A DNA stretch of 48,740 bases from an uncultured Methylococcaceae bacterium. Lineage in GTDB: Bacteria > Pseudomonadota > Gammaproteobacteria > Methylococcales > Methylomonadaceae. Below are positions 1 to 9,689 of this stretch, one piece after another (position 1 is the first letter of the stretch; every line of letters starts with the position of its first letter). Made by a program: the position numbers and the translations under genes. Under the pieces are notes generated by a model. The model did no database searches and was not told where the DNA came from. It was given only the letters and a program-made list of their open reading frames with translations. Location: assembly GCA_903927955.1 (NCBI GenBank), contig CAIYOW010000133.1:1-48740 (forward strand), written 5' to 3'.

Positions 1-36
1 ACAGTCTGATCCCTTTGGCCGCTCGGGAACCCCTCC
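1..36 (-). tRNA. tRNA-Tyr, 5' part only (cut by window start)
   Basis: Read on the minus strand from position 36, the sequence starts GGAGGGGTTCCCGAGCGGCC and continues to GACTGT at position 1. This matches the acceptor strand, D-arm and 5' anticodon stem of bacterial tRNA-Tyr. The window edge falls within the expected GTA anticodon, so the identity rests on similarity to the known tRNA-Tyr 5' half and not on a complete anticodon. It lies downstream of pth on the same strand. Confidence 0.85.
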
Positions 37-118
37 GAATATCGGGTAAGCTTTGTATTATCTTTTAAAGATGGACGGTTGTCAATCAGGTTTATTCAAT
101 AATCCAACTTATTTTTAA

Positions 119-685
119 CTACGCATTCATTTTATTCATGACCGCACCCATATCACCGACAACCATTTCGCTAAAATAGCTTTTTCCGTTAGCAAATGCT
201 GTCGCCAATACCGCACGGTCAGTGGCTGTTGGTGCCGACAGCACATAATCAGCTACTTTTTTGCCATCGCCAGGCCGACCTATGCCAACTCTTAGCCTAT
301 AAAAATCAGCCGAACCTAGGTTGGCGATTATATCCCTTAAACCATTGTGACCGGCATGACCGCCACCTCGCTTCAGCTTGATCACGCCCACGTCAAAATC
401 GAGTTCGTCATGGACAACCAATATGTTTTCCGGCTCAATTTTGTAATATCTGGCGAGCTTGCCTACAGAAGCCCCGCTTTTATTCATATAGGTTGCAGGC
501 TTCAACATGACCAGCTTAACAGCCCCCGTCACTAGCTCGGCAACATGCCCCTCAAAACCTGACAAATAAGACCACTGCCCAAAACCATCCTCAACCAGCT
601 CATCCAAAAACAAAAACCCGACGTTATGCCGGGTTTTTTCGTATTGCTGGCCTGGATTACCTAAGCCGACTATAAGCCTTAGCAT
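119..685 (-). CDS. pth: Peptidyl-tRNA hydrolase
   Basis: This cytosolic enzyme cleaves the ester bond of peptidyl-tRNAs that drop off the ribosome and so recycles tRNA. The 188-residue protein has the normal length of the family. The N-terminus carries VGLGNPGQQYEKTRHNVGF, with Asn10 and His20 as the known active-site positions, and HDELD lies near residue 92. The C-terminal part has GRPGDGKKVADYVL. It is the last gene of the minus-strand prs-rplY-pth run, starting only 4 bases after the rplY stop, so co-transcription is likely. No intrinsic terminator is evident between it and the partial tRNA-Tyr. Confidence 0.97.
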   Translation of the reverse strand: MLRLIVGLGNPGQQYEKTRHNVGFLFLDELVEDGFGQWSYLSGFEGHVAELVTGAVKLVMLKPATYMNKSGASVGKLARYYKIEPENILVVHDELDFDVGVIKLKRGGGHAGHNGLRDIIANLGSADFYRLRVGIGRPGDGKKVADYVLSAPTATDRAVLATAFANGKSYFSEMVVGDMGAVMNKMNA

Positions 686-689
686 ACTA

Positions 690-1289
690 TCAAGAGTCGC
701 TATCTGCCCCTGATTTTGATGGCATCATGGAGACAACCGGCAAATCATGCTCTGTGCCATGAGTCAATTCCACCAAAACAACACCTTCAGGTAAAGATAA
801 ATCTGACAAATGCAAGCTGCCACCGACATCTAAACCAATCAAATCCACTTCGATATATTCTGGCAAGGCAGAAGGGAAGCAAGACACTTCAACATCAACC
901 ATAGAATGGGCTGCTACCCCGCCTTTTTTACCACCTACTGAATTATGCTCATTGATAAAATGCAATGGCACATGAACTTTTACGTTTTCAGACTGAGTGA
1001 CACGCTGGAAGTCAAGGTGCAAAATTTGAAACCGGAAAGGGTTACGCTGCACAGCTTTTAGGATGGCCTGCTCGGTTTTTCCATCAACAGTTATATCCAG
1101 AACATGTGAATAGACCGCCTCATGTTCAAGATGCTTAACAACTTCGTTATGGTCTAGCATTAACATTTGGGGGTCTTTGTGACCACCGTACAAAATTGCC
1201 GGCACACCACCTTTATGACGGACACGACGTGCCGCGCACGTACCAGTATGCCCACGGCTTTCAGCTACAAACTCATATACTTTCGACAT
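690..1289 (-). CDS. rplY: Ribosomal protein bL25, long (CTC/TL5) form
   Basis: This large-subunit protein binds 5S rRNA. At 199 residues it is the long form: an N-terminal L25 domain (about 1-95, with RHKGGVPAILYGG and the ILKAVQRNPFRFQILHLDFQRV segment) followed by the beta-rich TL5/CTC domain (about 100-190, with GVAAHSMVDVEVSCFPSALP). The short E. coli L25 lacks the second domain. The start is an ATG preceded by an AAGGTTGA-like ribosome site. It lies between prs and pth in the order common in gammaproteobacteria. The tail (SKSGADSDS) is polar and probably disordered. Confidence 0.96.
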   Translation of the reverse strand: MSKVYEFVAESRGHTGTCAARRVRHKGGVPAILYGGHKDPQMLMLDHNEVVKHLEHEAVYSHVLDITVDGKTEQAILKAVQRNPFRFQILHLDFQRVTQSENVKVHVPLHFINEHNSVGGKKGGVAAHSMVDVEVSCFPSALPEYIEVDLIGLDVGGSLHLSDLSLPEGVVLVELTHGTEHDLPVVSMMPSKSGADSDS

Positions 1290-1333
1290 CTTGATTCAAC
1301 CTTTATAAGCCGTTATGGCTACTACAAATTCTA

Positions 1334-2287
1334 TTAATCCACATAGAGCGAACTGACAGACTCACCTGACGATATCCGCCTGATGGTTTCCGCCAACATT
1401 TCTGCAACGCTGAGCTGCCGTATTTTCCCTAAATTGACAGCTTCTTGGCTTAACGGGATAGTATCCGTCACCACCAACTCATCCATATCGGAACTGCCTA
1501 AGTTTTTAAGGGCTGAGCCTGACAAAACAGCGTGGGTGCAATAAGCAACCACCTTAATGGCCCCATTTTTTTTGAGGGCTGTCGCCGCATGACATAATGT
1601 ACCTGCGGTATCCACCAGATCATCAATCAGCACACAGGTACGACCTTCCACGTCACCGATTATATGCATGACCTCGGCAACGTTGGCCCTTAACCGACGC
1701 TTATCAATGATGGCCAGATCGGCATCATTCAGCCGCTTAGCAAGTGCCCTAGCCCTTACTACACCACCCACATCAGGCGAAACGACTATCAAATCTTTAT
1801 ATTGCTGCCGCCACACATCACCCAACAAAATGGGCGAGGCATAAACATTATCCACTGGAATGTCGAAAAAACCTTGTATTTGATCAGCATGTAAATCAAC
1901 GGTCAATAAGCGGTTTGCACCGGCTTGCTCGATCATTTTGGCGACCAACTTAGCACTGATTGGCACACGGGCAGATCTTGAACGCCGATCTTGCCTTGCA
2001 TAACCATAGTACGGCATCACTGCAGTGATTCTTGAAGCCGACGCACGCTTGAAGGCATCAATCATCACTAACAATTCCATCAAGTTTTCGTTCGTTGGAG
2101 AACAGGTTGGCTGAACGACAAAAACATCCTTGCCACGCACATGCTCCTCAATTTCAACAGCAATTTCACCATCACTAAATCGACCTACTGCGGCCATACC
2201 AAGGCGCATATTTAGCCGCTTAACAATACCTTCGGACAAAGCCAAGTTAGCATTCCCAGAAAACACCATCATCGAAGTGTCGTTCAT
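1334..2287 (-). CDS. prs: Ribose-phosphate pyrophosphokinase
   Basis: The enzyme makes phosphoribosyl pyrophosphate from ribose 5-phosphate and ATP, the precursor of nucleotides, histidine, tryptophan and NAD. At 317 residues it has the standard class I length. Visible family motifs are the flexible-loop/ATP region [20 protein letters not shown] (near 95-115), the metal-binding [12 protein letters not shown] (near 130), [15 protein letters not shown], and the PRPP-binding loop [13 protein letters not shown] (near 220). The gene follows tRNA-Gln and ispE on the same strand and precedes rplY by 44 bases. Confidence 0.97.
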   Translation of the reverse strand: MNDTSMMVFSGNANLALSEGIVKRLNMRLGMAAVGRFSDGEIAVEIEEHVRGKDVFVVQPTCSPTNENLMELLVMIDAFKRASASRITAVMPYYGYARQDRRSRSARVPISAKLVAKMIEQAGANRLLTVDLHADQIQGFFDIPVDNVYASPILLGDVWRQQYKDLIVVSPDVGGVVRARALAKRLNDADLAIIDKRRLRANVAEVMHIIGDVEGRTCVLIDDLVDTAGTLCHAATALKKNGAIKVVAYCTHAVLSGSALKNLGSSDMDELVVTDTIPLSQEAVNLGKIRQLSVAEMLAETIRRISSGESVSSLYVD

Positions 2288-2326
2288 TCATGCTCTCCCA
2301 AATATATTTAGTGAAGGCTTAAAAAA

Positions 2327-2401
2327 TGGCTGGGTCGCAAGGATTCGAACCTTGGTATGCGGAGATCAAAACCCCGTGCCTTACCGCTTGGCGACGACCC
2401 A
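2327..2401 (-). tRNA. tRNA-Gln (TTG anticodon)
   Basis: A 75-base cloverleaf on the minus strand. The acceptor 5' strand TGGGTCG pairs with CGACCCA, the D-arm holds GCCAAGCGGTAAGGC, the anticodon stem CGGGG/CTCCG encloses loop TTTTGAT with anticodon TTG (plus-strand 2367-2369), and the T-arm contains GGTTCGAATCC. Discriminator G and an encoded CCA end the gene at 2327. The layout closely follows E. coli tRNA-Gln. It sits between ispE and prs, 9 bases after the ispE stop, and is probably processed from the same transcript. Confidence 0.96.
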
Positions 2402-2410
2402 TTTATATCT

Positions 2411-3280
2411 TTATTGTAACGTTTTTAATTTTGAATACAAAGGCGACTGGCTGACAGCTCTCGCCAAGTAAACTTGCCAATTATTGCCAAGTGCATTAAA
2501 TGCCATCTCAGCCTTTTCTTTGGACTCAAATAGAGCAAACACACAAGACCCAGTACCGGTCAGCCTTGCTTCGGCGTATACTGACAAATCTTGCATGGCA
2601 TATTTTATCATCTGATAATGTCCACACACCACGCTTGTGCAATCGTTGTCATGCCGCCCTGCTGTAAAGTCGGCTATTGTGATTGATTTGCTGTCGCGTG
2701 TCAAATTTTTATCAGCAAATATTTGACCTGTATTGACATGGCAATCGGGGCGGACAACCACCGCCCATGCCTCTGGCACGTCTATTTTTTGCAGTTTTTC
2801 GCCCACACCTTCTGCCCATGCACTATGCCCATAAATAAATACGGGCACATCCGCACCCAAACCAAGCCCCAATTCCATTAATTGTACAACTGACAGACCC
2901 AGCCCCCACAATCGGTTAAGCACAACCAAGGTGGTTGCAGCATCTGAGCTACCGCCCCCAAGGCCACCGCCCATTGGCAAATTTTTTTCCACCTCGATGC
3001 ACACACCCTGCCCACAACCAGTGGCGGTTTTCAGCAGATTAGCAGCCCTAACTGTTAAATCATCCGCTTCAGGCACACCCGGAATAGTTGTTAACAGACT
3101 AACTTTTCCGTCAGCTTTTGGGTGGAACGTCAGCCAATCACATAAATCAATAAACTGGAAAACAGTTTGTAGCAAATGATAGCCATCGGGTCGTCGCCCC
3201 ACTATCCGCAACATTAGGTTCAGTTTTGCAGGTGCAGGCCATTTCACAGACCAAATGTCCGGCTCATCTTGCCTCTGCAT
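2411..3280 (-). CDS. ispE: 4-diphosphocytidyl-2-C-methyl-D-erythritol kinase
   Basis: A GHMP-family kinase that phosphorylates CDP-methylerythritol in the non-mevalonate isoprenoid pathway. The N-terminus has WPAPAKLNLMLRIVGRRPDGYHLLQT, the typical IspE opening with the catalytic-region Lys. The ATP-binding glycine-rich loop PMGGGLGGGSSDAAT lies near residues 103-117, and LTGTGSCVFALF near 240 is the C-terminal GHMP motif. At 289 residues it is normal in size. The start lies inside the end of lolB (17-base overlap), which points to translational coupling. The lolB-ispE-prs order is conserved in gammaproteobacteria. Confidence 0.97.
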   Translation of the reverse strand: MQRQDEPDIWSVKWPAPAKLNLMLRIVGRRPDGYHLLQTVFQFIDLCDWLTFHPKADGKVSLLTTIPGVPEADDLTVRAANLLKTATGCGQGVCIEVEKNLPMGGGLGGGSSDAATTLVVLNRLWGLGLSVVQLMELGLGLGADVPVFIYGHSAWAEGVGEKLQKIDVPEAWAVVVRPDCHVNTGQIFADKNLTRDSKSITIADFTAGRHDNDCTSVVCGHYQMIKYAMQDLSVYAEARLTGTGSCVFALFESKEKAEMAFNALGNNWQVYLARAVSQSPLYSKLKTLQ

Positions 3281-3908
3281 TATTCACATCCCATTGATCA
3301 ATAACTAACTTTAACTTGGCTTTTCTATTCAGCACAGTCACTTTACGTGGCAATTGCTTATCATCCTCCCAACGCCACCGATCAGGCACACCTTCCCAAC
3401 GCCAACGTTCAAGCTCAATTACCCAGTCATATTGGCTAAACCCTTCCCCGAACCGCTGATATTCTGCCGCCGGATCAGGCAACCCCAATACCCAATAACG
3501 CAATGCCTGCAAGGGTACAATCAAACCAAACTGCTGGCTAATGTAGTGCTGCGCCTGCTCGGATGATGCCACTTTGCCATTACCGAAGTCAATGCTAATG
3601 GCATTTTCCTTTAGCCGCACCAATGTTGCACCTTGACCAAACAGACCGGACAATTTAATGGCATCATCTTTTTCATGATGCTGCCAATCAATATTCGCTG
3701 TCCAAGAACCTTTTTTTTGCTCCACAGCCATTCTGCCTGAAAACTGCCACCGCTTTAATTTATACAACGACTTCATCCCCTCTTTGCCCCAAGTAGGGAC
3801 ATCCTGATAAGAGGTGATCGTAGTATTAACGGTGGAAGCCGTGCAGGCAGATAAAGAAAATACTAAAGCGGCCATTGCAAACCTGTTTATTGTAGGACAC
3901 ATCGCCAT
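3264..3908 (-). CDS. lolB: Outer-membrane lipoprotein receptor LolB
   Basis: LolB receives lipoproteins from periplasmic LolA and inserts them into the outer membrane. The 214-residue product has a lipoprotein signal peptide ending in LSAC, with Cys22 as the predicted lipidated residue. The mature part has the LolB pattern: WQFSGRMAVEQKKGSWTANIDWQH, then LFGQGATLVRL, and PLQALRYWVLGLPDP, followed by a C-terminal strand ending LKLVIDQWDV. Its ATG overlaps the stop of the upstream TPR gene as TAATG, and its 3' end overlaps ispE. Divergent hemA lies beyond the TPR gene, as in many relatives. Confidence 0.94.
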   Translation of the reverse strand: MAMCPTINRFAMAALVFSLSACTASTVNTTITSYQDVPTWGKEGMKSLYKLKRWQFSGRMAVEQKKGSWTANIDWQHHEKDDAIKLSGLFGQGATLVRLKENAISIDFGNGKVASSEQAQHYISQQFGLIVPLQALRYWVLGLPDPAAEYQRFGEGFSQYDWVIELERWRWEGVPDRWRWEDDKQLPRKVTVLNRKAKLKLVIDQWDVNNAEAR

Positions 3909-5653
3909 TATTCTGTATTTTTCAAAATTCTTTTCGCTACGCTTAATAGATACTCATCGCCGGGGGCAGTCTTAATGGCTTCGTCAAAAATATCTTTGGC
4001 CTCGTCTTTTTGACCCAATACCCAAAGCACCTCAACCAGATGTGCGGCTATTTCGTTCTCTTTTTGCTTGTTAAAAGCCTTACGGAGATATGCCAATGCT
4101 ATCGACGGATGACCCATCTTATACTGCAACCAGCCATAGCTATCAATCACAACCGCCTCGTCCGGCCTTAACTTAAGTGCTTGCTGCAAATAACGCTCCG
4201 CTTCATCAAAGCGTATGGAACGGCTTGCCAATGAATACCCCAACGCATTCAGTGCTTCGAAATTTTTTGGATTTTTTGCCAACACCTTCTTTAAATCCAA
4301 CTCCATTAGATCGAACTTGCCTAGACGATCTGCCAGCAATGCACGGCTATAAAGCAAATTTCCATCTTCAGGGGAATCGGTCAGCCCTGTTGTCAATACC
4401 GCAAATGCTTGGGCATAATTTTTTTGTTTGCTTAACAACTCCGATTGGAGCATCAAAATTCGTGTTTTTTCTTTCGGGAAACTGTCCATCATGGCCTTGA
4501 TTTTCTGTGCCACTTGGTCAGATTTATTCTCCTTGGCCAACAGGAACACTGCCGAAGCAGCGGCTTCGAAAGCAAGCGGCCCATCACCAACCTGACCATA
4601 CCAAGCTAAGGCCGCTTCGGCATCGCCCCGTTTTTCTTCAAGCTTGCCCAAATAAAAGCTACCCTGCCAGCGGGTTTGCGGTTGAGCCAATAAACCTTTA
4701 AATATGTCTTCGGCCTCATCATTTTGATTGTCTTGCAGATAAATGAGGCCTAATGCCAACTGGCTTTCATGGTCAGATGGGTTTTCCGAAATAATGTCCC
4801 GCAAAATTGTGGCTGCTTCAGGGTAACTTTCTGTTTTGAGCAAGACCTCGGCCAACATACGCTTGAGTTTTTGGTTGCCGGGATGCTTACCGATGCCATC
4901 GCGCAAAAGGCTTGCCGCCTTACCTAAATCACCTGACATGACAGCTATTTGCGACTGTAAAATTAGTGCTTTATCCCAGTCTGGCTGGATTGCCAAAGCT
5001 TTTTGCAAATAACTTTCAGCCAATGCCTTATCGTTCAGTTGCATTGCCATAAATGACTGCAAATATGGGATAATGGTCAGATTACTGTGTTGGGCAGATA
5101 GCGAAACCAATGCCTTCGCCAACTCCGGCAACCTTTGTTCCTTTTGCAACAGAGAAGCCACCTCCATGATGTTTTTTTCAAATTCGTCAGCAGGCATTTG
5201 CAACAGAATTTCCAGATGGTTTTCTGCCGCCACTTGGTCACCTGTTGACAACGCCATTAAAACAGCAAGCTTTCTGGCACTGGTGTTTTCAGGGGCTTGC
5301 CGCAACCACATCCCCAATGCCTCATTAGCCTTTTTTGAATCTTTCATATACATGGCAATAACCACGGCACGCTCCGCAAAACGCGGGTCTTTGACACGTC
5401 GGGCAGCCTCCAAATAACCTTCTAAAGCGATGTCGTACCGGCCTCTTTGCCCTGCCAATTCGGCGGTCAACAACATAAACATTACATTGGGATCGATTGA
5501 TGTTTTGGCTTCCTTGGCCGGCACATCGGCTTTAGCAACACCAACCTTTACGGGCGGCACTGAACTGGCAACAGGCGCTAGCGGCTTCGGCGAATTGGCA
5601 CAGCCACAAAGTCCGCCAAGCATTAGTAAGAACAATAATCTAAAAATTAACAC
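3908..5653 (-). CDS. TPR-repeat lipoprotein upstream of lolB
   Basis: A 581-residue protein with a lipoprotein signal peptide: a hydrophobic stretch followed by LCGC puts the lipidated Cys at residue 18. The rest is mostly tetratricopeptide repeats, for example NYAQAFAVLTTGLTDSPEDGNLLYSRA-type units from about residue 70 to the end. The gene begins with GTG, chosen because AGGATT stands at ribosome-site distance; an ATG just upstream is out of frame. It is co-transcribed with lolB (TAATG overlap). TPR lipoproteins at this place are common in gammaproteobacteria and are thought to be protein-interaction scaffolds in the envelope. The specific partner is unknown. Confidence 0.9.
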   Translation of the reverse strand: MLIFRLLFLLMLGGLCGCANSPKPLAPVASSVPPVKVGVAKADVPAKEAKTSIDPNVMFMLLTAELAGQRGRYDIALEGYLEAARRVKDPRFAERAVVIAMYMKDSKKANEALGMWLRQAPENTSARKLAVLMALSTGDQVAAENHLEILLQMPADEFEKNIMEVASLLQKEQRLPELAKALVSLSAQHSNLTIIPYLQSFMAMQLNDKALAESYLQKALAIQPDWDKALILQSQIAVMSGDLGKAASLLRDGIGKHPGNQKLKRMLAEVLLKTESYPEAATILRDIISENPSDHESQLALGLIYLQDNQNDEAEDIFKGLLAQPQTRWQGSFYLGKLEEKRGDAEAALAWYGQVGDGPLAFEAAASAVFLLAKENKSDQVAQKIKAMMDSFPKEKTRILMLQSELLSKQKNYAQAFAVLTTGLTDSPEDGNLLYSRALLADRLGKFDLMELDLKKVLAKNPKNFEALNALGYSLASRSIRFDEAERYLQQALKLRPDEAVVIDSYGWLQYKMGHPSIALAYLRKAFNKQKENEIAAHLVEVLWVLGQKDEAKDIFDEAIKTAPGDEYLLSVAKRILKNTE

Positions 5654-5950
5654 TCATAATCCTATTTTGATGCCCAAATTTTCTATAGATTACCAGAAAA
5701 TGCGATGGATTCAGACTGCTGAATTTTTCGCTACCGATAAAACTATTCTAATTATTGCAATACCACTCCATAATATGCACCTACCCGCTTAGCAACTGAC
5801 CCCTGCATTTCCTTTCTACCACCCATAATTCTGAACCGCACCAGTGCAACCCGACCAACATGAGCAACGTTTCGTTCCGTTCCGGCCCGCCCCTCCCTGT
5901 CATCCGCATTGCCATGCCGCATCAACACTTACCCTCACTGACACGATAAC
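5654..5950. other. Divergent intergenic region between the TPR lipoprotein gene and hemA
   Basis: These 297 bases separate the divergent lolB-side and hemA-side operons and must hold promoters for both. The half near the TPR gene is AT-rich; the half near hemA is C-rich with no clear Shine-Dalgarno. I could not resolve sigma-70 boxes with confidence and see no hairpin or conserved RNA. The open frames crossing this stretch look unlike proteins. Confidence 0.5.
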
Positions 5951-7210
5951 ATGACACTTTTAGTTGTAGGGATCAATTACGCTAACGCACCGGTCAGCAT
6001 TCGCGAACGCTTGGCCTACCCAGCGGAAATATTACATTCATCACTACAGGAACTGCGTCGGCTTAAAAACGTGACTGAGGCGGCTATCCTGTCCACTTGC
6101 AACCGCACCGAATTCTATTGCTCTGCGGCCATACCCAACCAACAAGAACTTATTGCGTGGGTATCCGAAAACAAGAACATAAGCAGCCAGGAATTTGTAC
6201 CTTACCTGTATTCCTATACTGACAGCGCCTTTATCCGGCATATTTTGCGTGTGGCGTGCGGTCTGGACTCGATGATTCTTGGAGAGCCGCAAATTTTGGG
6301 GCAAATGAAAACGGCCTATCAAGCCGCTTGTGATGCTGGGACTTTGGGCAAACCTTTAGGTAAATTGTTCCAACACACCTTCAGTGCCGCCAAAAAAGTC
6401 CGCACCGATACCGCCATTGGTGCCAGCCCTGTTTCGGTTGCTTTTGCGGCCGTACAATTGGCACAGCAGATTTTTGATAAACTGGGCGATCAAACTGCGT
6501 TGTTGATCGGCGCAGGTGAAACTATTGAGTTGACTGCCCGGCATTTGTCAAGGCAAGGCATAGGACGCATCATTATTGCCAACCGCACTTATGGCAAAGC
6601 CCATAGCTTGGCGGCTTTGTTCAATGGCTACGCCATCTCCTTGTCGGAATTGCCCAACCATTTGGCGGAAGCCGATATTGTCATTTCGTCAACAGCCAGC
6701 CAATTGCCCATACTAGGCAAGGGGCGCGTAGAAAGCGCCTTAAAGAAACGCAAGCACAAGCCCATTTTCATGGTTGACTTAGCAGTGCCCCGAGACATTG
6801 AAGCTGAAGTGGAGCAGTTACAGGACGTTTATCTGTATACCATTGACGACTTACAACATACCATTGACCAAAATATGAATTCGCGGCGTGAAGCGGCCCA
6901 ACAAGCAGAAGAAATCATCGACACCCAAGTCGATCACTTTATGGCTTGGTTAAGGGCGCAAGAAGCCCAATCGACCATACGCGATTACCGAAAACAAGCA
7001 GAGCAACAGCGTGATGAAGCACTGCAAAAAGCCTTGGCTTTGCTCAAAAACGGCATTCCTGCCGAAGCGGCATTAGAACGCTTAGCGCATACCTTAACCA
7101 ACAAATTAATGCACACACCCAGCACACAAATCAGGCTGGCAGCCGAAAATGAACGGCAAGACCTGATTGCCGCCATACATGAAATTTTTAAACTAGACAA
7201 AGCGCAATGA
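5951..7210 (+). CDS. hemA: Glutamyl-tRNA reductase
   Basis: It reduces glutamyl-tRNA to glutamate 1-semialdehyde with NADPH, the first committed step of C5-pathway tetrapyrrole (haem) synthesis. Residues 46-55 read [10 protein letters not shown], where Cys50 is the catalytic thioester nucleophile. The substrate-domain motif [18 protein letters not shown] follows near 104-121, then an NADPH-binding Rossmann segment ([16 protein letters not shown], about 183-200) and a C-terminal helical dimerisation domain. At 419 residues it is the normal size. The stop overlaps the prfA start (ATGA), so the two are translationally coupled as in other gammaproteobacteria. Confidence 0.97.
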   Translation: MTLLVVGINYANAPVSIRERLAYPAEILHSSLQELRRLKNVTEAAILSTCNRTEFYCSAAIPNQQELIAWVSENKNISSQEFVPYLYSYTDSAFIRHILRVACGLDSMILGEPQILGQMKTAYQAACDAGTLGKPLGKLFQHTFSAAKKVRTDTAIGASPVSVAFAAVQLAQQIFDKLGDQTALLIGAGETIELTARHLSRQGIGRIIIANRTYGKAHSLAALFNGYAISLSELPNHLAEADIVISSTASQLPILGKGRVESALKKRKHKPIFMVDLAVPRDIEAEVEQLQDVYLYTIDDLQHTIDQNMNSRREAAQQAEEIIDTQVDHFMAWLRAQEAQSTIRDYRKQAEQQRDEALQKALALLKNGIPAEAALERLAHTLTNKLMHTPSTQIRLAAENERQDLIAAIHEIFKLDKAQ

Positions 7211-8292
7211 AGCCCTCGATACAATTAAAACTGGAAAGCCTGTGCGAACGTTATGACGAAATCGCCGCCCTGCTGTCTGAGCCAGACACCCAAAGCAACC
7301 AAAACAAATTCCGCGCATTAAGTCAAGAATACGCACAAATCGCCAGCTTGGTGGCATGTTACAAACGCTACCAACAAGCGTTGCTACAATTGGCTGCCGC
7401 CGAAGACATGGCAAACGACAGTGACCCGGACATGCGCGAGCTGGCTAAGGATGAAATGGGCGACGCACAAAGCCTGATTGATGCCCTTGACCATGAGCTG
7501 CAACTGTTGCTACTGCCTAAAGACCCCAACGACAACCGCAACATTTTTTTAGAAATCCGTGCCGGTACCGGTGGCGACGAGGCGGCGATCTTCTCCGGCG
7601 ACCTATCCCGTATGTACCAACGCTATGCAGAACGGAAAGGTTGGCAAACTGAAATTATCAGCGAGAGCCACGGCGACCACGGCGGTTACAAAGAGGTTAT
7701 CTTGCGTGTATCAGGGCGTGATGTTTATTCACAACTTAAATTTGAATCGGGCGCCCACCGAGTGCAACGGGTGCCGGAAACCGAATCGCAAGGCCGTATC
7801 CATACCTCGGCCTGCACCGTCGCCATTATGCCGGAAGTGGAAGAAATGGATGCTTTTGACATTAATCCGGCGGATTTAAAAGTGGACACCTACCGCGCCT
7901 CCGGTGCAGGCGGACAGCACGTTAACAAAACCGAATCGGCAATCCGTATTACCCATGTCCCGACCGGCGTGGTGGTGGAATGCCAAGATGAACGCTCACA
8001 GCATAAAAACCGCGCTCGCGCCATGTCCTTGCTGGCATCCCGGCTATTATCAGCCGAGCAGGAAAAACATCATGCCGAACAGTCGGCAACGCGAAAACTG
8101 CAAGTGGGCAGTGGCGACCGCTCCGAGCGCATCCGAACCTACAACTACCCACAAGGCCGCTTAACCGACCACCGCATCAATCTGACCTTGTACAAATTGG
8201 AAGAAATCATGCAGGGGGGCTTGGAACAAGTCCTACAGCCGCTGATTAGCGAACACCAAGCGGAACTTCTGACCCAACTGGGTGACAACTAA
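7207..8292 (+). CDS. prfA: Peptide chain release factor 1
   Basis: RF1 recognises UAA and UAG stop codons and triggers peptide release on the ribosome. The 361-residue protein carries the GGQ motif at 235-237 ([15 protein letters not shown]), whose Gln is the known methylation site, and the stop-codon-reading PxT tripeptide as Pro-Glu-Thr at 190-192. The downstream gene prmC encodes the enzyme that methylates this Gln. The start overlaps the hemA stop by four bases. Length and motif order are standard. Confidence 0.98.
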   Translation: MKPSIQLKLESLCERYDEIAALLSEPDTQSNQNKFRALSQEYAQIASLVACYKRYQQALLQLAAAEDMANDSDPDMRELAKDEMGDAQSLIDALDHELQLLLLPKDPNDNRNIFLEIRAGTGGDEAAIFSGDLSRMYQRYAERKGWQTEIISESHGDHGGYKEVILRVSGRDVYSQLKFESGAHRVQRVPETESQGRIHTSACTVAIMPEVEEMDAFDINPADLKVDTYRASGAGGQHVNKTESAIRITHVPTGVVVECQDERSQHKNRARAMSLLASRLLSAEQEKHHAEQSATRKLQVGSGDRSERIRTYNYPQGRLTDHRINLTLYKLEEIMQGGLEQVLQPLISEHQAELLTQLGDN

Positions 8293-8297
8293 AGCCA

Positions 8298-9140
8298 ATG
8301 GCGCACATTAAAGACTTACTTGCCGAAGCGGCCAACACACTGGCCGACAGCTCCCGTTCTGCCGTACTGGATGCTGAAGTGCTGTTATGCTGGCTACTCG
8401 ATAAAAATAGGTCTTTTCTTCGCGCTTGGCCGGATTTCGAGGTGGACAGAGCCACGGCACAGCGGTTTTCACAAGCGGTCAGCGAACGCAAAGACGGTAA
8501 GCCGATTGCCTATTTAACCGGCAAACGGGAGTTTTGGTCACGCGATTTCATCGTCAACAACACCGTGCTTATCCCAAGACCAGAAACCGAATTATTGGTG
8601 GCGTTAAGCCTCTCATTAATAAATCCAAGCCAAGCACAACACATCATTGATCTGGGTACGGGTTCAGGCGTTATTGCCATTACCTTGGCGATGGAATGCC
8701 CTCATGCACACATTTATGCCGTTGATGCCAGCCCTCTGGCACTCGCCACCGCACAACAAAATGCCGTGCTGCACCATGCCAGCAATATCCGATTTTACCT
8801 GAGCGATTGGTTTGATGGCGTGCCTGAAGGGCGATTCGATTTGGTTGTCAGCAATCCGCCTTATATTGACGCTGACGATGAACACCTGCAACATGGCGAT
8901 GTCCGCTTTGAGCCTCCTTCGGCTTTAATTGCATCTCAACAAGGGCTTGGCGACCTTTTAAAAATTGCCGATAGCGCCCGCAAGCACTTAAAAACGGGCG
9001 GGCATTTGTTGCTTGAACACGGTTACAACCAAGCCGCTGCGGTGCAAGTCCTGTTGGCGCAATGGGGCTACCAAAGCGTACAAACCCACCTTGATCTGGC
9101 GGGTCAAGCTAGAGTGACCGTCGGGCAATGGCTCGGTTAA
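8298..9140 (+). CDS. prmC: Release factor glutamine methyltransferase
   Basis: A SAM-dependent methyltransferase that N5-methylates the GGQ glutamine of release factors. Visible motifs are IPRPETELL (substrate-side, 92-100), the SAM-binding DLGTGSG at 118-124, and the catalytic NPPY at 186-189, which holds the target amide. At 280 residues it has the normal size. It starts 5 bases after prfA, consistent with a hemA-prfA-prmC operon. A paralogue, prmB, is encoded at 23294-24226. Confidence 0.97.
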   Translation: MAHIKDLLAEAANTLADSSRSAVLDAEVLLCWLLDKNRSFLRAWPDFEVDRATAQRFSQAVSERKDGKPIAYLTGKREFWSRDFIVNNTVLIPRPETELLVALSLSLINPSQAQHIIDLGTGSGVIAITLAMECPHAHIYAVDASPLALATAQQNAVLHHASNIRFYLSDWFDGVPEGRFDLVVSNPPYIDADDEHLQHGDVRFEPPSALIASQQGLGDLLKIADSARKHLKTGGHLLLEHGYNQAAAVQVLLAQWGYQSVQTHLDLAGQARVTVGQWLG

Positions 9141-9200
9141 GCCTGCACCCAGCAACCACTTTATTTTGACCAACTGACAGCAACCCTTAAGGCCAATCCT

Positions 9201-9602
9201 ATGCAAATATCGCGCAAAATAGCCAACCAGCTCTTACACTGGGCACAATGCTCGCCTAACACGGAAATATGCGGCTTATTGGCTGGTATCAACAACCAGC
9301 CCACGCGCTGCTACCTGATCAAAAACGTGGCGGAAAACCCGCAACAACGCTTCCTGCTGGATCCTGCCGGACAAATTGATGCCATGCGCACCCTACGCGA
9401 GCAGCATGAACAATTGCTTGCTATCTTTCATTCCCACCCGCACGCACCCGCATCGCCTTCCGCCACTGATTTGGAATCCGCCCTGTACCCTGACGTGCTA
9501 AACCTTATCATTTCATTAAACACCAAAGGCTTGCTGGAAATGCGGGGGTTCATCATCAACAATAAGATTGCCGAGGAAATTGCCCTGACACTCATCGAGT
9601 GA
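9201..9602 (+). CDS. JAMM/MPN-domain metallopeptidase-like protein
   Basis: A compact 133-residue single-domain protein of the Mov34/MPN/PAD-1 (JAMM, peptidase M67) group. It holds the full zinc-site signature: Glu22 (EICGLLAG), then HSHPHAPASPSATD with His77, His79, Ser87 and Asp90 in the H-x-H-x7-S-x2-D spacing, so it is probably an active metallopeptidase. Bacterial members act as C-terminal processing enzymes for ubiquitin-like sulfur carriers (ThiS/MoaD/CysO type), but no such partner is adjacent; moaD lies 27 kb away. It follows prmC by 60 bases. The substrate is unknown. Confidence 0.85.
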   Translation: MQISRKIANQLLHWAQCSPNTEICGLLAGINNQPTRCYLIKNVAENPQQRFLLDPAGQIDAMRTLREQHEQLLAIFHSHPHAPASPSATDLESALYPDVLNLIISLNTKGLLEMRGFIINNKIAEEIALTLIE

Positions 9603-9689
9603 AACTCGCGCCTGGCTAGCCGTGCGGCCTAAGCAAGGCCGCGTAACATCAATTGCTCGATTTATCTTCTATCCTTTTAATAACCGCCC

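Noticed and set aside
5430-5792. 120-codon plus-strand frame crossing the start of the TPR lipoprotein gene
   Set aside because: It overlaps the signal peptide region of the TPR gene in antisense, has no ribosome site and no recognisable domain.
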